Positions 1 to 9,326 are shown, counted from the stretch's first letter. The stretch: 64,000 nucleotides of DNA from Phaeobacter porticola (GCF_001888185.1 NZ_CP016364.1:310001-374000), one strand, 5' to 3'. The notes: generated from the sequence alone by a model not told the origin. Program-made: numbers and translations.

Positions 1-510
1 TGTGGTTTCCTGGGTATTGTGGTTCTATCCTTGCCCTTGCTTCAGGGCGGGCGGCAATCTGAGGTTTGGGCGGTTCTCATCACACTCTGCGCGCCGTTGT
101 GCTACGCGTTCTCTGTCAATATCGCCCGGCAGTTTCGTGATATGGATCCGGTCGTCCTGGTCGCCATCGCTCTCACCGGTGCGACGCTAGGTATCGCGCC
201 ATTGGCGCTAGGGGTCGAAGGGGTGCCGGTCATCACCCGGCTGGAGACGTGGGGTGCGATGTTGGTCATTGGTTTCATCCTTACCGCTGCGGCCTTTATT
301 CTGTTCTACTGGGTGCTACCCAAGGTAGGGCCGACCAATATCACGCTGCCAACCTTGATCGCTCCGGTCTCTGCCCTGGCGATGGGGGCTTGGGTGTTGC
401 AAGAAACGCTGAAGGTGGAACACCTATTGGGCATGGCAGCAATTCTGCTCGGTTTGCTGTTGATTGATGGACGGTTGGTACGAAAGATCTGGCACAAACC
501 AATGCTCTGA
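1..510 (+). CDS. EamA/DMT-superfamily permease, 3' part only
   Basis: Open from the first base of the window, so the start lies upstream; about 169 C-terminal residues are visible. The product is a chain of hydrophobic segments, including LGIAPLALGV, MLVIGFILTAAAFILFYWVL and LLGMAAILLGLLLI, and fits the second EamA repeat of a drug/metabolite transporter of the inner membrane. The GPTNITLPTLIAPVSALAMG stretch before the last helix is typical of EamA permeases. Substrate cannot be read from the sequence. It is followed by about 200 bases before the ATP synthase operon, so it is probably a separate transcription unit. Confidence 0.8.
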   Translation, partial: CGFLGIVVLSLPLLQGGRQSEVWAVLITLCAPLCYAFSVNIARQFRDMDPVVLVAIALTGATLGIAPLALGVEGVPVITRLETWGAMLVIGFILTAAAFILFYWVLPKVGPTNITLPTLIAPVSALAMGAWVLQETLKVEHLLGMAAILLGLLLIDGRLVRKIWHKPML

Positions 511-656
511 CAAAATCAACCTATTGGTTGAATATGCGGTTTTGGCACTCAAATCCCCCCGTTGTTTTTCATGACCTTGGGGCGTTTGATTTGGTGGCAG
601 GTAAATTGCTTAAATTTCAACGAGTTGTGGGTAGTGTCGCAGGGCGACCTGGGTTG

Positions 657-685
657 TTGACTCTGCGTGGCAGACTCCTTAGCAC
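657..685 (+). promoter_or_regulatory. candidate sigma-70 promoter for the F0 ATP synthase operon
   Basis: TTGACT (657-662) and TAGCAC (680-685) are separated by 17 bases, and the predicted start of transcription falls about 25 bases before atpI. The -35 is good and the -10 is weak. It is the best promoter-like pair I see in the 200 bases between the permease and atpI. Confidence 0.4.
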
Positions 686-716
686 CGCACTCAGATTTCA
701 CGTGAGGATGGCGCCC

Positions 717-1052
717 GTGACAGAAGAGCCAGATAAGCAGCGCTTGGCGCAGCTCGAGGCCAAGCTGGCAGAGGCGCGTAAGGCCCATGAGCCCAAGCCG
801 CGCGTGGATGAACATTATTCGACGGCAAGCGATGCCTGGAGAATGGTGATTGAATTGGTAGCTGGTCTGATGATCGGCTTTGGTATCGGATACGGGTTGG
901 ACCTTCTGCTTGGGACCATTCCGATCTTTCTGGTGCTGTTCACGATGCTGGGTCTGGCGGCCGGAGTAAAGACGATGCTCCGCAGCGCGCAAGAGATCCA
1001 GGAAAAGAAACTGGCCGAAGAGGCCGAACAAGATGCGCAGGACCGGGACTGA
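717..1052 (+). CDS. atpI: ATP synthase protein I
   Basis: Small inner-membrane protein encoded first in F0 operons, thought to help assemble the c-ring or supply Mg2+; not part of the final enzyme. The 111-residue product has a charged N-terminus (EEPDKQRLAQLEAKLAEARK), two hydrophobic helices at about 43-62 and 68-86 with a GFGIGYGLD turn, and an acidic tail. The frame is open upstream, but I chose GTG 717 because GTGAGGA (702-708) sits 8 bases before it and the resulting N-terminus matches relatives; ATG 708 is an alternative. atpB follows after 27 bases. Confidence 0.88.
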   Translation: MTEEPDKQRLAQLEAKLAEARKAHEPKPRVDEHYSTASDAWRMVIELVAGLMIGFGIGYGLDLLLGTIPIFLVLFTMLGLAAGVKTMLRSAQEIQEKKLAEEAEQDAQDRD

Positions 1053-1079
1053 TCCCCCGGCGACAGGAGAAACGGGACA

Positions 1080-1883
1080 ATGGGCAAACTAATCTTTGGA
1101 GCAGCATTCCTGCTGGTACTTGCGTCTGGGCTGTTTTTTGCACCGGCCGTTCCTGGCCTGCAGATCCACCCGACCGATCAGTTCCTGATCAAACCGTTGG
1201 GTGGTTCGGGTGAGCTGAACTTCTACACCCCGAGCAACGTCACCCTGTGGATGGGCTTGGCAATTGTTGCGATCTTTGCGCTGATGGTTCTTGGGTCCTC
1301 GAAGCGCGCGATTGTGCCCTCGCGCATCCAGTCGGTTGCTGAGCTTGCTTACGGTTTCATCTACAAAATGGTCGAAGACGTCACCGGCAAAGACGGCCTG
1401 AAGTTCTTCCCTTACATCATGACGCTGTTCATGTTCATTCTGACGGCCAACATGCTGGGGCTGCTGCCCATGAGCTTTACCACCACATCGCATTTTGCTG
1501 TGACCGCAGTGTTGGCGATGCTGGTGTTCGTGACCGTCACCGTGACCGGCTTTGTGCTGCACGGTACCAAGTTTCTTGGCTTGTTCTGGGTTAGCTCTGC
1601 TCCGCTGGCGCTGCGTCCAGTGCTGGCCATCATCGAATTGATTTCCTACTTCGTGCGTCCTGTCAGCCACTGCATTCGTCTTGCAGGCAACGTTATGGCC
1701 GGCCATGCGGTTCTGAAGGTGTTCGCAGGTTTTGCAGGTGCTCTGGGCCTGTTCAGCTTCCTGCCGATCTTTGCGATCACCGCAGTCTACGCACTCGAAG
1801 TTCTCGTGGCCTTCATCCAGGCCTACGTGTTCACCATTCTGACCTGCGTGTACCTCAAGGACGCGCTGCATCCGTCGCACTAA
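1080..1883 (+). CDS. atpB: F0F1 ATP synthase subunit a
   Basis: Membrane stator subunit that forms the two proton half-channels facing the c-ring. The 267-residue protein is hydrophobic throughout. The essential stator arginine is R200 in [14 protein letters not shown], and E240 and Q247 lie in the last helix ([15 protein letters not shown]), the expected channel polar residues. The motif reads CIRLAGN where many relatives read SLRLFGN or SVRLFAN, a mild variation that keeps the Arg and the Asn. An ACAGGAGAA Shine-Dalgarno sequence lies just before ATG 1080. Confidence 0.97.
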   Translation: MGKLIFGAAFLLVLASGLFFAPAVPGLQIHPTDQFLIKPLGGSGELNFYTPSNVTLWMGLAIVAIFALMVLGSSKRAIVPSRIQSVAELAYGFIYKMVEDVTGKDGLKFFPYIMTLFMFILTANMLGLLPMSFTTTSHFAVTAVLAMLVFVTVTVTGFVLHGTKFLGLFWVSSAPLALRPVLAIIELISYFVRPVSHCIRLAGNVMAGHAVLKVFAGFAGALGLFSFLPIFAITAVYALEVLVAFIQAYVFTILTCVYLKDALHPSH

Positions 1884-1940
1884 AGCACGGCTAGGTTTGA
1901 ACAATAAGATCCTCAACTTCCAATCGTAAGGAGATACACA

Positions 1941-2165
1941 ATGGAAGGCGAACTCGCACACATCGGCGCTGGCCTGGCTGGCATGGGTACTGGTATTGCT
2001 GCACTGGGTGTTGGCAACGTTGCTGCTAACTTCCTGGCAGGCGCTCTGCGCAACCCCTCCGCGGCTGCTTCCCAAACCGCAACCCTCTTCATCGGCATCG
2101 CATTTGCAGAAGCTCTGGGCATCTTCTCGTTCCTGGTCGCTCTGCTGCTGATGTTCGCCGTCTAA
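1941..2165 (+). CDS. atpE: F0F1 ATP synthase subunit c
   Basis: Proton-carrying ring subunit, 74 residues folding as a helical hairpin. Helix 1 carries the small-residue spacing ([15 protein letters not shown]), the loop is ALRNPS, and the proton-binding acid is E57 in helix 2 ([20 protein letters not shown]). An AAGGAGA ribosome-binding site precedes the ATG. A GC-rich segment of about 85 bases separates it from the b' gene, a common arrangement that may tune the high copy number of c relative to the other subunits (inference). Confidence 0.97.
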   Translation: MEGELAHIGAGLAGMGTGIAALGVGNVAANFLAGALRNPSAAASQTATLFIGIAFAEALGIFSFLVALLLMFAV

Positions 2166-2251
2166 GAGCCTTCGGAACCATTTTCCTTACGGCCGGGCAG
2201 CGTGGATCCCCGCGCTGCCCGGTGTAACGGCAAGTTCCCTAGGAGGACGAC

Positions 2252-2818
2252 ATGGCAACTCAGACGCAGGACGCAGGTCACGGTGCTGTAGACGCAGCAC
2301 ATGGTGCCGCAGACGCCGCCCACGGTTCGGGCGGGATGCCGCAGCTGGACTTCTCGACCTTTGCGAACCAGATCTTCTGGCTCGTGGTCACGCTCGTCGT
2401 GATCTATTTCATCCTGTCGCGCATCGCGCTGCCTCGTATTGCGGCAGTGTTGGCCGAGCGTCAGGGAACCATTACCAACGACCTCGCCGCGGCTGAAGAC
2501 CTCAAAGCCAAAGCCGTTGAGGCCGAAAACGCTTACAATCAGGCTCTGGCAGATGCCCGTTCGGAGGCTCAGCGTATCGCCGCTGAGACGCGCGCGGAAA
2601 TTCAGGCAGACCTAGACGAGGCCATTGCCAAGGCAGACGCGCAGATTGCGGCCAAGGCAGCGGAATCGGAAACAGTCATCGCCGAGATCAAGGCCGGTGC
2701 CATCGCCAGCGTCGAAGCCGTCGCTGTGGAGACTGCCGCCGAAATCGTTGCTGCCTTTGGTGGCAAGGCAGACGAAAAAGCGGTCGCAGCTGCGGTTGCC
2801 GACCGGATGAAAGGATAA
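2252..2818 (+). CDS. atpF2: F0F1 ATP synthase subunit b'
   Basis: First of two b-type peripheral-stalk subunits, as in photosynthetic and related alphaproteobacteria, where b and b' form a heterodimer. The 188-residue protein has an Ala/Gly/His-rich leader with AAHG repeats (residues 10-27), one membrane helix at about 42-62 ([16 protein letters not shown]), the conserved [12 protein letters not shown] segment, and a long Ala/Glu-rich coiled coil to the end. An AGGAGGA site precedes ATG 2252. The next gene starts four bases after its stop, so translation is probably coupled. Confidence 0.93.
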   Translation: MATQTQDAGHGAVDAAHGAADAAHGSGGMPQLDFSTFANQIFWLVVTLVVIYFILSRIALPRIAAVLAERQGTITNDLAAAEDLKAKAVEAENAYNQALADARSEAQRIAAETRAEIQADLDEAIAKADAQIAAKAAESETVIAEIKAGAIASVEAVAVETAAEIVAAFGGKADEKAVAAAVADRMKG

Positions 2819-2822
2819 GGAC

Positions 2823-3383
2823 ATGCGCTCAGTTCTGGCTCTTGCCCTAACCTTTGGTGCCACAAGCCCGGCGTTTGCCGCTTCTGGCCCATTCCTGTCG
2901 ATGAGCAACACCGATTTTGTTGTGACGCTTGCGTTCCTGCTCTTCGTTGGCATTCTGCTCTATGCCAAGGTGCCTGGTCTGTTGGGTGGCCAATTGGACG
3001 CCCGTGCTGAAGGCATCAAAAAGGACCTCGAAGAGGCCCGTGCCCTGCGTGAAGAAGCTCAGACCATTCTGGCCTCTTACGAGCGCAAGCAGCAGGAGGT
3101 TCAGGCCCAGGCGGATCGGATCGTAGCTTCGGCGCGTGACGATGCAGCCCAAGCTGCAGAACAGGCCAAAGCAGATCTGCAAACCTCGATCGCTCGCCGT
3201 ATGGTGGCTGCAGAGGAACAGATCAAAGCGGCGCAGGATTCTGCGGTGAAAGAAGTGCGTGATCAGGCCATCACTGTTGCCGTCGCAGCAGCCGATGCTG
3301 TGATTTCGAAACAGATGACAGCAACCGAAGCCAACAAGCTGATCGACGCTGCAATCGCTGACGTGGACGCCAAGCTGCACTAA
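2823..3383 (+). CDS. atpF: F0F1 ATP synthase subunit b
   Basis: Second peripheral-stalk subunit, partner of b'. The 186-residue product starts with a short hydrophobic stretch that resembles a signal peptide (VLALALTFGATSPAFA), as in several Rhodobacterales homologues, then a membrane helix at about 35-53 (FVVTLAFLLFVGILLY). LDARAEGIKKDLEEARALRE opens the coiled coil that contacts F1. It ends the operon and is followed by a strong terminator. The F1 genes are not next to it, in agreement with the split F0/F1 operons of this order. Confidence 0.93.
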   Translation: MRSVLALALTFGATSPAFAASGPFLSMSNTDFVVTLAFLLFVGILLYAKVPGLLGGQLDARAEGIKKDLEEARALREEAQTILASYERKQQEVQAQADRIVASARDDAAQAAEQAKADLQTSIARRMVAAEEQIKAAQDSAVKEVRDQAITVAVAAADAVISKQMTATEANKLIDAAIADVDAKLH

Positions 3384-3404
3384 GCTGCGCGGACACTGGT
3401 AACC

Positions 3405-3437
3405 TTAAAAAACCCGGCCCAGGTGGCCGGGTTTTTT
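3405..3437. terminator. intrinsic terminator, probably bidirectional, after the F0 operon
   Basis: AACCCGGCC (3411-3419) pairs with GGCCGGGTT (3425-3433) over a 5-base loop, with an A-tract on the left and TTTTTT on the right. It lies between the end of atpF and the convergent regulator gene, so it can serve both strands. Confidence 0.9.
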
Positions 3438-3495
3438 GTGTGCCGGGGTATTAGCCTGTGTTGCAATCCGGCATGTGGCCTCGCTCTGGTGTCGC

Positions 3496-4266
3496 TCAGG
3501 GTTTCCCAGTCTCGTGCTGGAGCCGCTGTCTGGCAATCTCGGCGTTGCGCAGGGCACGCTGGTGGTCAGAAAGCGCCTGTTTCACATAATCGAGATGGGT
3601 TTCAACTGCCTGGCGCGCTGCTGTGGGGTCGCGGGATTGCAAAGCGGCGTTGATAGCGCGGTGTTGGGCCAAAAGCGCGTCGCGCGTAGTGTGCTGCTGA
3701 AACATGATGCGACGGTTGTAAAATACGCCCTCGCGCAGGAGGTCGAACATTGATCGCATCATATGCAGCATGACCACATTATGGCTGGCGTCCATGATGG
3801 CAGAATGGAACTGCGCATCAAGCGCTGCAGCTTCCTCGGAGATGGCCGGGTCGCCTGCCAATTCCATCTTGTCAAAGATGGTCTGGATTACTTGAAGATC
3901 ATAGTCTGACCCGTATTTCGCGGCCCGTTCAGCCGCGAGACCTTCTAGGTCGCGGCGAAAACTCAGGTAGTCAAATACGGCCTCGTCATGGCTGGCAAAC
4001 AACTGTACCAATGCGGGGGAGAACGCCGATCCCAAGACATCTGCCACGAATACGCCGGCACCCGCGCGTGATACCAATAGGCCGCGCCCCTGCAATTCGG
4101 CTAAGGCGTCTCGTAGAGACGGGCGTGAGACGCCGAGACGTTCCGATAATTCCCGTTCTGCCGGAAGGCGCTCTCCCGGCGTCAGAATACCGCGAAGAAT
4201 GAACTGTTCAATCTGTCGCACCACCGAAGCGGAGAGTTTTTCTGGCTGAACTTTTTGAAAGGGCAT
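3496..4266 (-). CDS. GntR-family transcriptional regulator, FadR/FCD subfamily (PdhR/LldR-like)
   Basis: 256-residue one-component regulator. The N-terminal winged helix-turn-helix (about 8-75) contains LTPGERLPAERELSERLGVS and RPSLRDALAELQGRGLL, the GntR signature. The all-helical FCD effector domain spans about 95-225, with RRDLEGLAAERAA and the acid/His residues (D at DAQFHSAI, H in LAQHRAINAAL and THLDY) that usually bind a metal and a small carboxylate. The subfamily controls pyruvate, lactate, glycolate or fatty-acid genes; the effector cannot be told here. It is a single-gene unit, convergent with the F0 operon. An inverted repeat upstream suggests autoregulation. Confidence 0.88.
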   Translation of the reverse strand: MPFQKVQPEKLSASVVRQIEQFILRGILTPGERLPAERELSERLGVSRPSLRDALAELQGRGLLVSRAGAGVFVADVLGSAFSPALVQLFASHDEAVFDYLSFRRDLEGLAAERAAKYGSDYDLQVIQTIFDKMELAGDPAISEEAAALDAQFHSAIMDASHNVVMLHMMRSMFDLLREGVFYNRRIMFQQHTTRDALLAQHRAINAALQSRDPTAARQAVETHLDYVKQALSDHQRALRNAEIARQRLQHETGKP

Positions 4267-4293
4267 GATGTGTGGTCTGTCTGATCTAGCGAT

Positions 4294-4312
4294 TGGTCAA
4301 CTCATATGACCA
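4294..4312. promoter_or_regulatory. inverted repeat, candidate operator of the FadR-type regulator
   Basis: TGGTCA (4294-4299) and TGACCA (4307-4312) are perfect inverted arms separated by 7 bases, 28 bases upstream of the regulator's ATG. FadR-subfamily operators contain TGGT/ACCA half sites, usually with a shorter spacer (for example TGGTNNNACCA), so the half sites fit but the spacing is longer than usual. Autorepression is inferred. Confidence 0.45.
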
Positions 4313-4429
4313 CGCTGCTGATCTTGCTGCAAGGGTCAGCAATAGCACACCAGAGACAGGGTTGATTGTTGCTGTTAGATTGGAGTGGCGATGGATCGAT
4401 TTCATCGGTCATTTGTGACGGTGATACAC

Positions 4430-4750
4430 ATGTTCAATTCGTTTGGTCCGGTGCCGCTACTGCTTCTTGTCCTACCGCTTGTGGCATGCGACACGGCCAG
4501 CCCACATTTCCGGGGCCAGGCTTTGCAACGGATTACCGTGGATGGCAGCGTATTTGATGTGAGGGTGCGCGGAACATTGGCCGAAGCTGTGCGTATAAAC
4601 CCGCAGTATGCGCCACGCTTGGGGCCGATCCGAATGCGAGCAGCACACGCCATGGAACTGGCGAGCGGCTGCATGGTGTCACGTGTATTAGGCGACCAGG
4701 CGGTCTTGGTTGGGCAGTTGGATTGTCCAAGTGGTGCAATCAAAAAATAG
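4430..4750 (+). CDS. small putative lipoprotein of unknown function
   Basis: 106 residues from ATG 4430. The start is a short lipoprotein signal: a hydrophobic run of Leu/Val ending in the lipobox LVAC with C20 as the lipidated residue and Asp at +2. The mature part contains ITVDGSVFDVRVRG and a second Cys pair (GCMVSRV, LDCPSG) that could form a disulfide. The frame is open further upstream (ATG 4391, GTG 4385), but those starts would put an atypical charged stretch before the signal. I do not recognise a family. It lies alone between the GntR-type regulator and smc. Confidence 0.6.
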   Translation: MFNSFGPVPLLLLVLPLVACDTASPHFRGQALQRITVDGSVFDVRVRGTLAEAVRINPQYAPRLGPIRMRAAHAMELASGCMVSRVLGDQAVLVGQLDCPSGAIKK

Positions 4751-4873
4751 AAAGTTATCCACAATATATGGTGGCATTATCACGCTGACCCATTTGATTT
4801 GGGGGGCGGCCACATTGACAGTGGTGTAACAAACCCATGACACTTGGCTCCCAATGAATCACAGGATATCAGC

Positions 4874-7800
4874 TTGCGCTTTTCGAAACTTCGACTGAAC
4901 GGCTTCAAGAGTTTTGTGGACCCAACCGATCTTTTGATCGCCGATGGGCTCACAGGTGTTGTCGGGCCAAATGGCTGCGGCAAGTCGAACCTGCTGGAAG
5001 CGTTGCGCTGGGTGATGGGCGAAAACCGTCCCACGGCGATGCGCGGCGGTGGTATGGAGGACGTGATCTTTGCGGGCACCAGCTCGCGGTCCGCACGGAA
5101 CTTTGCCGAGGTTAGTCTTCAGATCGACAACAGCGAACGATTGGCCCCTTCCGGGTTCAATGAAAATGACAATCTGGAGATTCTGCGCCGCATCACCCGC
5201 GATGTGGGTAGCGCCTATAAAACCAATGGCAAGGATGTGCGTGCCCGAGACGTGCAGATGTTGTTTGCAGATGCTTCGACCGGGGCACATTCACCTGCAC
5301 TGGTCCGGCAGGGGCAGATTGCCGAACTGATCAACGCCAAACCCAAGGCACGCCGCCGTATTCTGGAAGAGGCAGCGGGGATCTCCGGTCTCTATCAGCG
5401 GCGGCACGAGGCCGAGCTTAAGCTGAAGAATACTGAACAGAACTTGCTACGTGTAGATGATGTTATCGAACAGCTGGCTGCGCAGCTTTCGCAATTGGCA
5501 CGTCAAGCCAAGCAAGCGCAGCGGTATCGCGATATCGGCGAACAGCTGCGCCGGGCGGAGGGCATGTTGCTCTATCGTCGCTGGCGCGAGGCCGATGATA
5601 CGCGTCTAGAGGCAGAGGATATTCTGCGTAACCGTGAAACCCAGGCTGCCAAGGCTGAGTCACTGGCGCGCCTGGCAGATGGTAAACGGATAGAAGCAGA
5701 GAACGGGCTGCCCCCATTGCGCGAAGAAGAAGCAATCGCGGCGGCGGTGTTGCAACGTTTGTTCGTGCAACGGGACGCATTGAGTGATCAGGAGGCGCAG
5801 GCGCGCCAGACGATCGAAACTCTGACCAATCGTGTTGCGCAACTGGGCCGGGATATTGAGCGCGAGAGCGGGCTGAACCGCGACGCGGGCGACACAATCG
5901 AGCGTCTGGATTGGGAGCAAAGGGAACTGGCGCGCGCCGGTGTGGGGCATGATGATCGAATGGCTGAGGCTGCTGAACGCGCCCGCGAAGCCGGGTCGGT
6001 TCTACAGGCGCGTGAGGATCAGTTGAGCAGTCTGACCGAGGATGTTGCGCGTCTCTCGGCACGTCATCAATCCGCACAGCGCCAGGTTGAAGATTGTCGC
6101 CGCGCGGTGGTCCGGGCCGAAGACGACGGCAGTAGCTCGCGTGAGGCGATGGTGGCTGCACGTGAAACACTGGGCGAGGCGGAAGCTGCCTTTGAGGCGG
6201 CAATCGAGGCCGAGGAAGAAGCGCGCGCCGCGGCAGAACTGGCGGATGAAACGCTGGCCGCCGCCGATGAGGCGCGTAACGATACCCAGTCTCGCGAGGC
6301 CGAAGCCCGTGCGCGGCGGTCGGAAGCTGAAGGAGAATTGGGGGCCTTGCGAGCCGAGGTAACGGCTTTGGCCAAATTGGTAGAGCGCGACACGGCCGAG
6401 GGCGGTCATGTCCTGGACGACATGCGTGTGGCTGCCGGGTATGAAAAGGCGCTTGGTGCAGCGCTAGCAGATGATCTGCGCGCGCCTTTGGCAGAGGTTG
6501 ATGGGCCTAGCGGTTGGGTAACGCTACCGCCTTACGATGGCGATGCTACTCTTCCGGCTGGGACCATACCACTGTCATTGCATGTCAGCTGCCCAGATGC
6601 GCTACATCGACGTATTTCGCAGGTCGGTCTTGTGGACAGTGACGCGGCACGCGATTTGCACGCGCATCTTTTGCCAGGCCAGCGGTTGGTCACGCTGGAG
6701 GGGGACCTCTGGCGCTGGGATGGTTTCCGAGCCTGGGCTGAGGACGCGCCAAGCGCGGCTGCCCTGCGGCTTGAACAGATGAACCGGCTGGAAGCACTGA
6801 AGCAGGAGATGGAGCACGTCGGTGCTCGTGCTGATGGCGCCCGTGCAGCGCATGAGGTTCTGATGCGCACCTTGGAAGAGGTCACCGCCGCAGATCAGGC
6901 CGCGCGCCAGGGGCGCCGGGTCGCAGATCAACGGATGGCAGATGCTGCCCGCGCGTTGAGCAGGTCTGAAAGCCATCGAAACCTGTCCGAAGGCAAGCTG
7001 GAGACGCTCAGCATTGCTGTGGCGCGCCACGACGAAGACGCAGCAGCCGCCAAGGCGCAACTGGTTGAGGCAGAGGCGGGACTTGAAGAACTGGAAGACC
7101 TTTCCGAAGCGCGCGCAAAGGTGGAGGACGTGAAGCAAACGGTAGAAGCGGCGCGGATCACCATGCTGACCCACCGTTCGACCCAGGATGAGCTGCGCCG
7201 CGAGGGTGAGGCGCGGACTGCGCGTGGCCAACAAGTGACCAAGGATCTGTCCGGCTGGCGTCATCGCCTTGAGAGTGCGGAACGCCGTATCGCAGAGCTG
7301 ACAGAGCGGCGCACCGCAACCGAGGAAGATCTTGAAGAGGCGTATGGGGTTCCGGCTGAGATTGCCGAGACGCGTGACGACCTGAATGTCGCGATTGAAG
7401 AAGCAGAAGCGCGTAAGGCGACAGCTTCGGACGCATTGATCGGGGCTGAAACCGTGTTGCGTGACGCCGTGCAGAGCGAGCGCGAGTGCGCGCGACTGGC
7501 CTCTGAAGCACGTGAAGCTCGCGCCCGGTCCGAGGCACGGTGCGATGCCGCGCGTGAGGCCGTTGGCCGAGCCGAGGCCCGAATCCGGGAAGAGCAGCAG
7601 ACGGTTCCCGATGATCTTTTGGCCAGCCTCGATGCGACACCTGAGGATATGCCAAATGCAGAAGAGCTGGAGGCCGAAGTCAATCGTCACAAGCGTCAGC
7701 GCGATGCCTTGGGGGCAGTCAACCTGCGCGCTGAGGAAGACGCACGTGCGGTTCAGGACGAACATGATCAGCTGGTGCGCGAAAAATCTGATCTGGAAGA

Positions 7801-8329
7801 GGCAGTAAAAACACTGCGCGCTGGAATTGCCAGCCTTAACCGCGAGGGCCGTGAACGCCTTTTGACTGCTTTCGAGGAGGTGAACTCCAGCTTTACCATG
7901 CTGTTCACCCATCTGTTCGGCGGAGGAGAGGCCAATCTGGTCATGGTTGAAAGTGATGATCCGTTGGATGCCGGGCTTGAGATCATGTGCCAGCCTCCAG
8001 GCAAGAAGCTGTCGACCCTGTCGCTGCTTTCGGGCGGAGAACAGACGCTAACAGCCATGGCTTTGATCTTTGCAGTCTTTCTGTCCAACCCGGCACCCAT
8101 CTGTGTGCTGGACGAGGTGGACGCACCGCTAGACGATGCAAATGTCACACGGTTCTGCGACCTGCTCGACGAGATGTGTCGTCAAACCGATACGCGCTTC
8201 CTGATCATTACTCATCATGCGGTGACCATGGCACGCATGGACCGGCTATTCGGGGTTACAATGCAGGAAAAAGGTGTCAGTCAATTGGTGTCGGTAGATC
8301 TTAAGAAAGCCGAAGCGATGGTCGCCTGA
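4874..8329 (+). CDS. smc: chromosome segregation ATPase SMC
   Basis: Condensin-type ATPase that organises and segregates the chromosome with ScpA/ScpB. From TTG 4874 it has 1151 residues, the usual length. Walker A is GPNGCGKSN at about 31-39, preceded by LNGFKSFVDPT. Two very long coiled-coil arms rich in Ala/Glu/Arg flank a hinge at about 500-610. The signature LLSGGEQ is at about 1052 and Walker B (ICVLDEVDAPLDD) at about 1076. TTG 4874 gives the common N-terminus (LRFSKLRLNG) and has ACAGGA 8 bases upstream; an upstream TTG 4844 would add 10 residues. Rare start codons may keep expression low. Confidence 0.96.
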   Translation: MRFSKLRLNGFKSFVDPTDLLIADGLTGVVGPNGCGKSNLLEALRWVMGENRPTAMRGGGMEDVIFAGTSSRSARNFAEVSLQIDNSERLAPSGFNENDNLEILRRITRDVGSAYKTNGKDVRARDVQMLFADASTGAHSPALVRQGQIAELINAKPKARRRILEEAAGISGLYQRRHEAELKLKNTEQNLLRVDDVIEQLAAQLSQLARQAKQAQRYRDIGEQLRRAEGMLLYRRWREADDTRLEAEDILRNRETQAAKAESLARLADGKRIEAENGLPPLREEEAIAAAVLQRLFVQRDALSDQEAQARQTIETLTNRVAQLGRDIERESGLNRDAGDTIERLDWEQRELARAGVGHDDRMAEAAERAREAGSVLQAREDQLSSLTEDVARLSARHQSAQRQVEDCRRAVVRAEDDGSSSREAMVAARETLGEAEAAFEAAIEAEEEARAAAELADETLAAADEARNDTQSREAEARARRSEAEGELGALRAEVTALAKLVERDTAEGGHVLDDMRVAAGYEKALGAALADDLRAPLAEVDGPSGWVTLPPYDGDATLPAGTIPLSLHVSCPDALHRRISQVGLVDSDAARDLHAHLLPGQRLVTLEGDLWRWDGFRAWAEDAPSAAALRLEQMNRLEALKQEMEHVGARADGARAAHEVLMRTLEEVTAADQAARQGRRVADQRMADAARALSRSESHRNLSEGKLETLSIAVARHDEDAAAAKAQLVEAEAGLEELEDLSEARAKVEDVKQTVEAARITMLTHRSTQDELRREGEARTARGQQVTKDLSGWRHRLESAERRIAELTERRTATEEDLEEAYGVPAEIAETRDDLNVAIEEAEARKATASDALIGAETVLRDAVQSERECARLASEAREARARSEARCDAAREAVGRAEARIREEQQTVPDDLLASLDATPEDMPNAEELEAEVNRHKRQRDALGAVNLRAEEDARAVQDEHDQLVREKSDLEEAVKTLRAGIASLNREGRERLLTAFEEVNSSFTMLFTHLFGGGEANLVMVESDDPLDAGLEIMCQPPGKKLSTLSLLSGGEQTLTAMALIFAVFLSNPAPICVLDEVDAPLDDANVTRFCDLLDEMCRQTDTRFLIITHHAVTMARMDRLFGVTMQEKGVSQLVSVDLKKAEAMVA

Positions 8330-8387
8330 CCTCTTGTTCCATCACTTCGGGCGTTTTATCGTCGCGTTGCCAATGACAGGATTTGTA

Positions 8388-8855
8388 ATGAAACTTTTTT
8401 CTCTACTGACCGCCGCCGCACTGATCGCTCTCCCTGATTTGGGGCAGGCCGACAATATTCTTGCTAAGGATGCCACAACCCTTTCCAAGTTCTTCGAAGC
8501 CGAAGGTGTTGATTTCGAAGTAACAACCGATGATGTCGGCGATCCCAAACTGAAGGTCGACTACTACGGTAATGACTTTTCGATCTATTTCTACGGTTGT
8601 GAGAACAACAAAAACTGTGACGCAATTCAGTTTTTCTCGGGCTACCAGACGGAAGGCAGTGTCCGGCTGGTGAAGATCAACGAATGGAATACCGAAAACC
8701 GTTTTGGTCGCGCCTATGTCTCCGAAGAAGGCTCCGCTCGGGTTGAGCAGGATGTCTATCTGGGGAATACCGGTATGAACCCGGACGACTTTGCGGAGCT
8801 GTTGGGAACGTGGTCACGCGTTGTGAGCGAATTTGAGGCATTCATCGACTGGTGA
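8388..8855 (+). CDS. exported YbjN-domain protein
   Basis: 155 residues. A signal peptide (MKLFSLLTAAALIALPDLGQA) is followed by a mature domain with LSKFFEAEGVDFEVTTDDVG, then YYGNDFSIYFYGCENNKNCD and a C-terminal SRVVSEFEAFI helix. The pattern of a helix, a DDxGDP turn and alternating strands matches the YbjN fold, related to type III secretion chaperones; the periplasmic Rhodobacterales members have no known function. ATG 8388 has GACAGGA about 7 bases upstream, which favours it over an in-frame start at 8334. It stands alone after smc. Confidence 0.72.
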   Translation: MKLFSLLTAAALIALPDLGQADNILAKDATTLSKFFEAEGVDFEVTTDDVGDPKLKVDYYGNDFSIYFYGCENNKNCDAIQFFSGYQTEGSVRLVKINEWNTENRFGRAYVSEEGSARVEQDVYLGNTGMNPDDFAELLGTWSRVVSEFEAFIDW

Positions 8856-8928
8856 TCCTGCCCATTTCTCTCTGGTTTTTCACTGAATTGTGAGATGCCT
8901 GACCTTTAAACATCGCTAGGCTGGCGAC

Positions 8929-9312
8929 ATGAACCGTTTCATATTGCTGGCCTTATTCATGACCTCTGGTCTCAGCGCCTTCCCCATTCAGGCATTGGCT
9001 CAGGACGGGGCAATGAGAGTTGGGGACGAACCCTATGATGATGAGGCGCTGGCGGCCCTGCCTGGGCAATCGTTTGTATTTTATGACGATGGTGAAGCCA
9101 GGTTCGGACCAGGCGGGGCGTATTCCTATACCTACTCGGCTGAAAACGGTGGTGGTACGTCTTGGGGAAGTTATCGCGTGTCGGAGGACAACCAGATCTG
9201 CGTCACCTTCGTCAATGGATCCTCGCGCTGCGACCAATATGTGACCAACCAAAACCGTACCGTGGTCATCACTGCTGATGGGCAAAGATTCCCGGTACGT
9301 GAGCCAAAGTAG
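8929..9312 (+). CDS. small secreted protein of unknown function
   Basis: 127 residues with a signal peptide ending at ALAQ (about residue 25). The mature part is a compact beta-rich domain: SFVFYDDGEARFGPGGAYSY, then TSWGSYRVSEDNQICVTFVN, a Cys pair (C at QICV and SRCDQY), and a basic end. The pattern of a glycine-rich strand followed by GSYRV...ICVTF...RCD resembles small exported single-domain proteins that are frequent in Rhodobacteraceae. No function can be given. It is convergent with the lytic transglycosylase gene. Confidence 0.65.
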   Translation: MNRFILLALFMTSGLSAFPIQALAQDGAMRVGDEPYDDEALAALPGQSFVFYDDGEARFGPGGAYSYTYSAENGGGTSWGSYRVSEDNQICVTFVNGSSRCDQYVTNQNRTVVITADGQRFPVREPK

Positions 9313-9326
9313 GTCATTTAGAGCAT

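Noticed and set aside
1089-2075. 328-codon open frame on the minus strand over atpB and atpE
   Set aside because: Composition (very rich in His, Gln, Arg) is what hydrophobic membrane genes give when read backwards; no support.
6602-7912. 436-codon open frame opposite smc
   Set aside because: Shadow of the coiled-coil coding sequence; smc is complete and certain.
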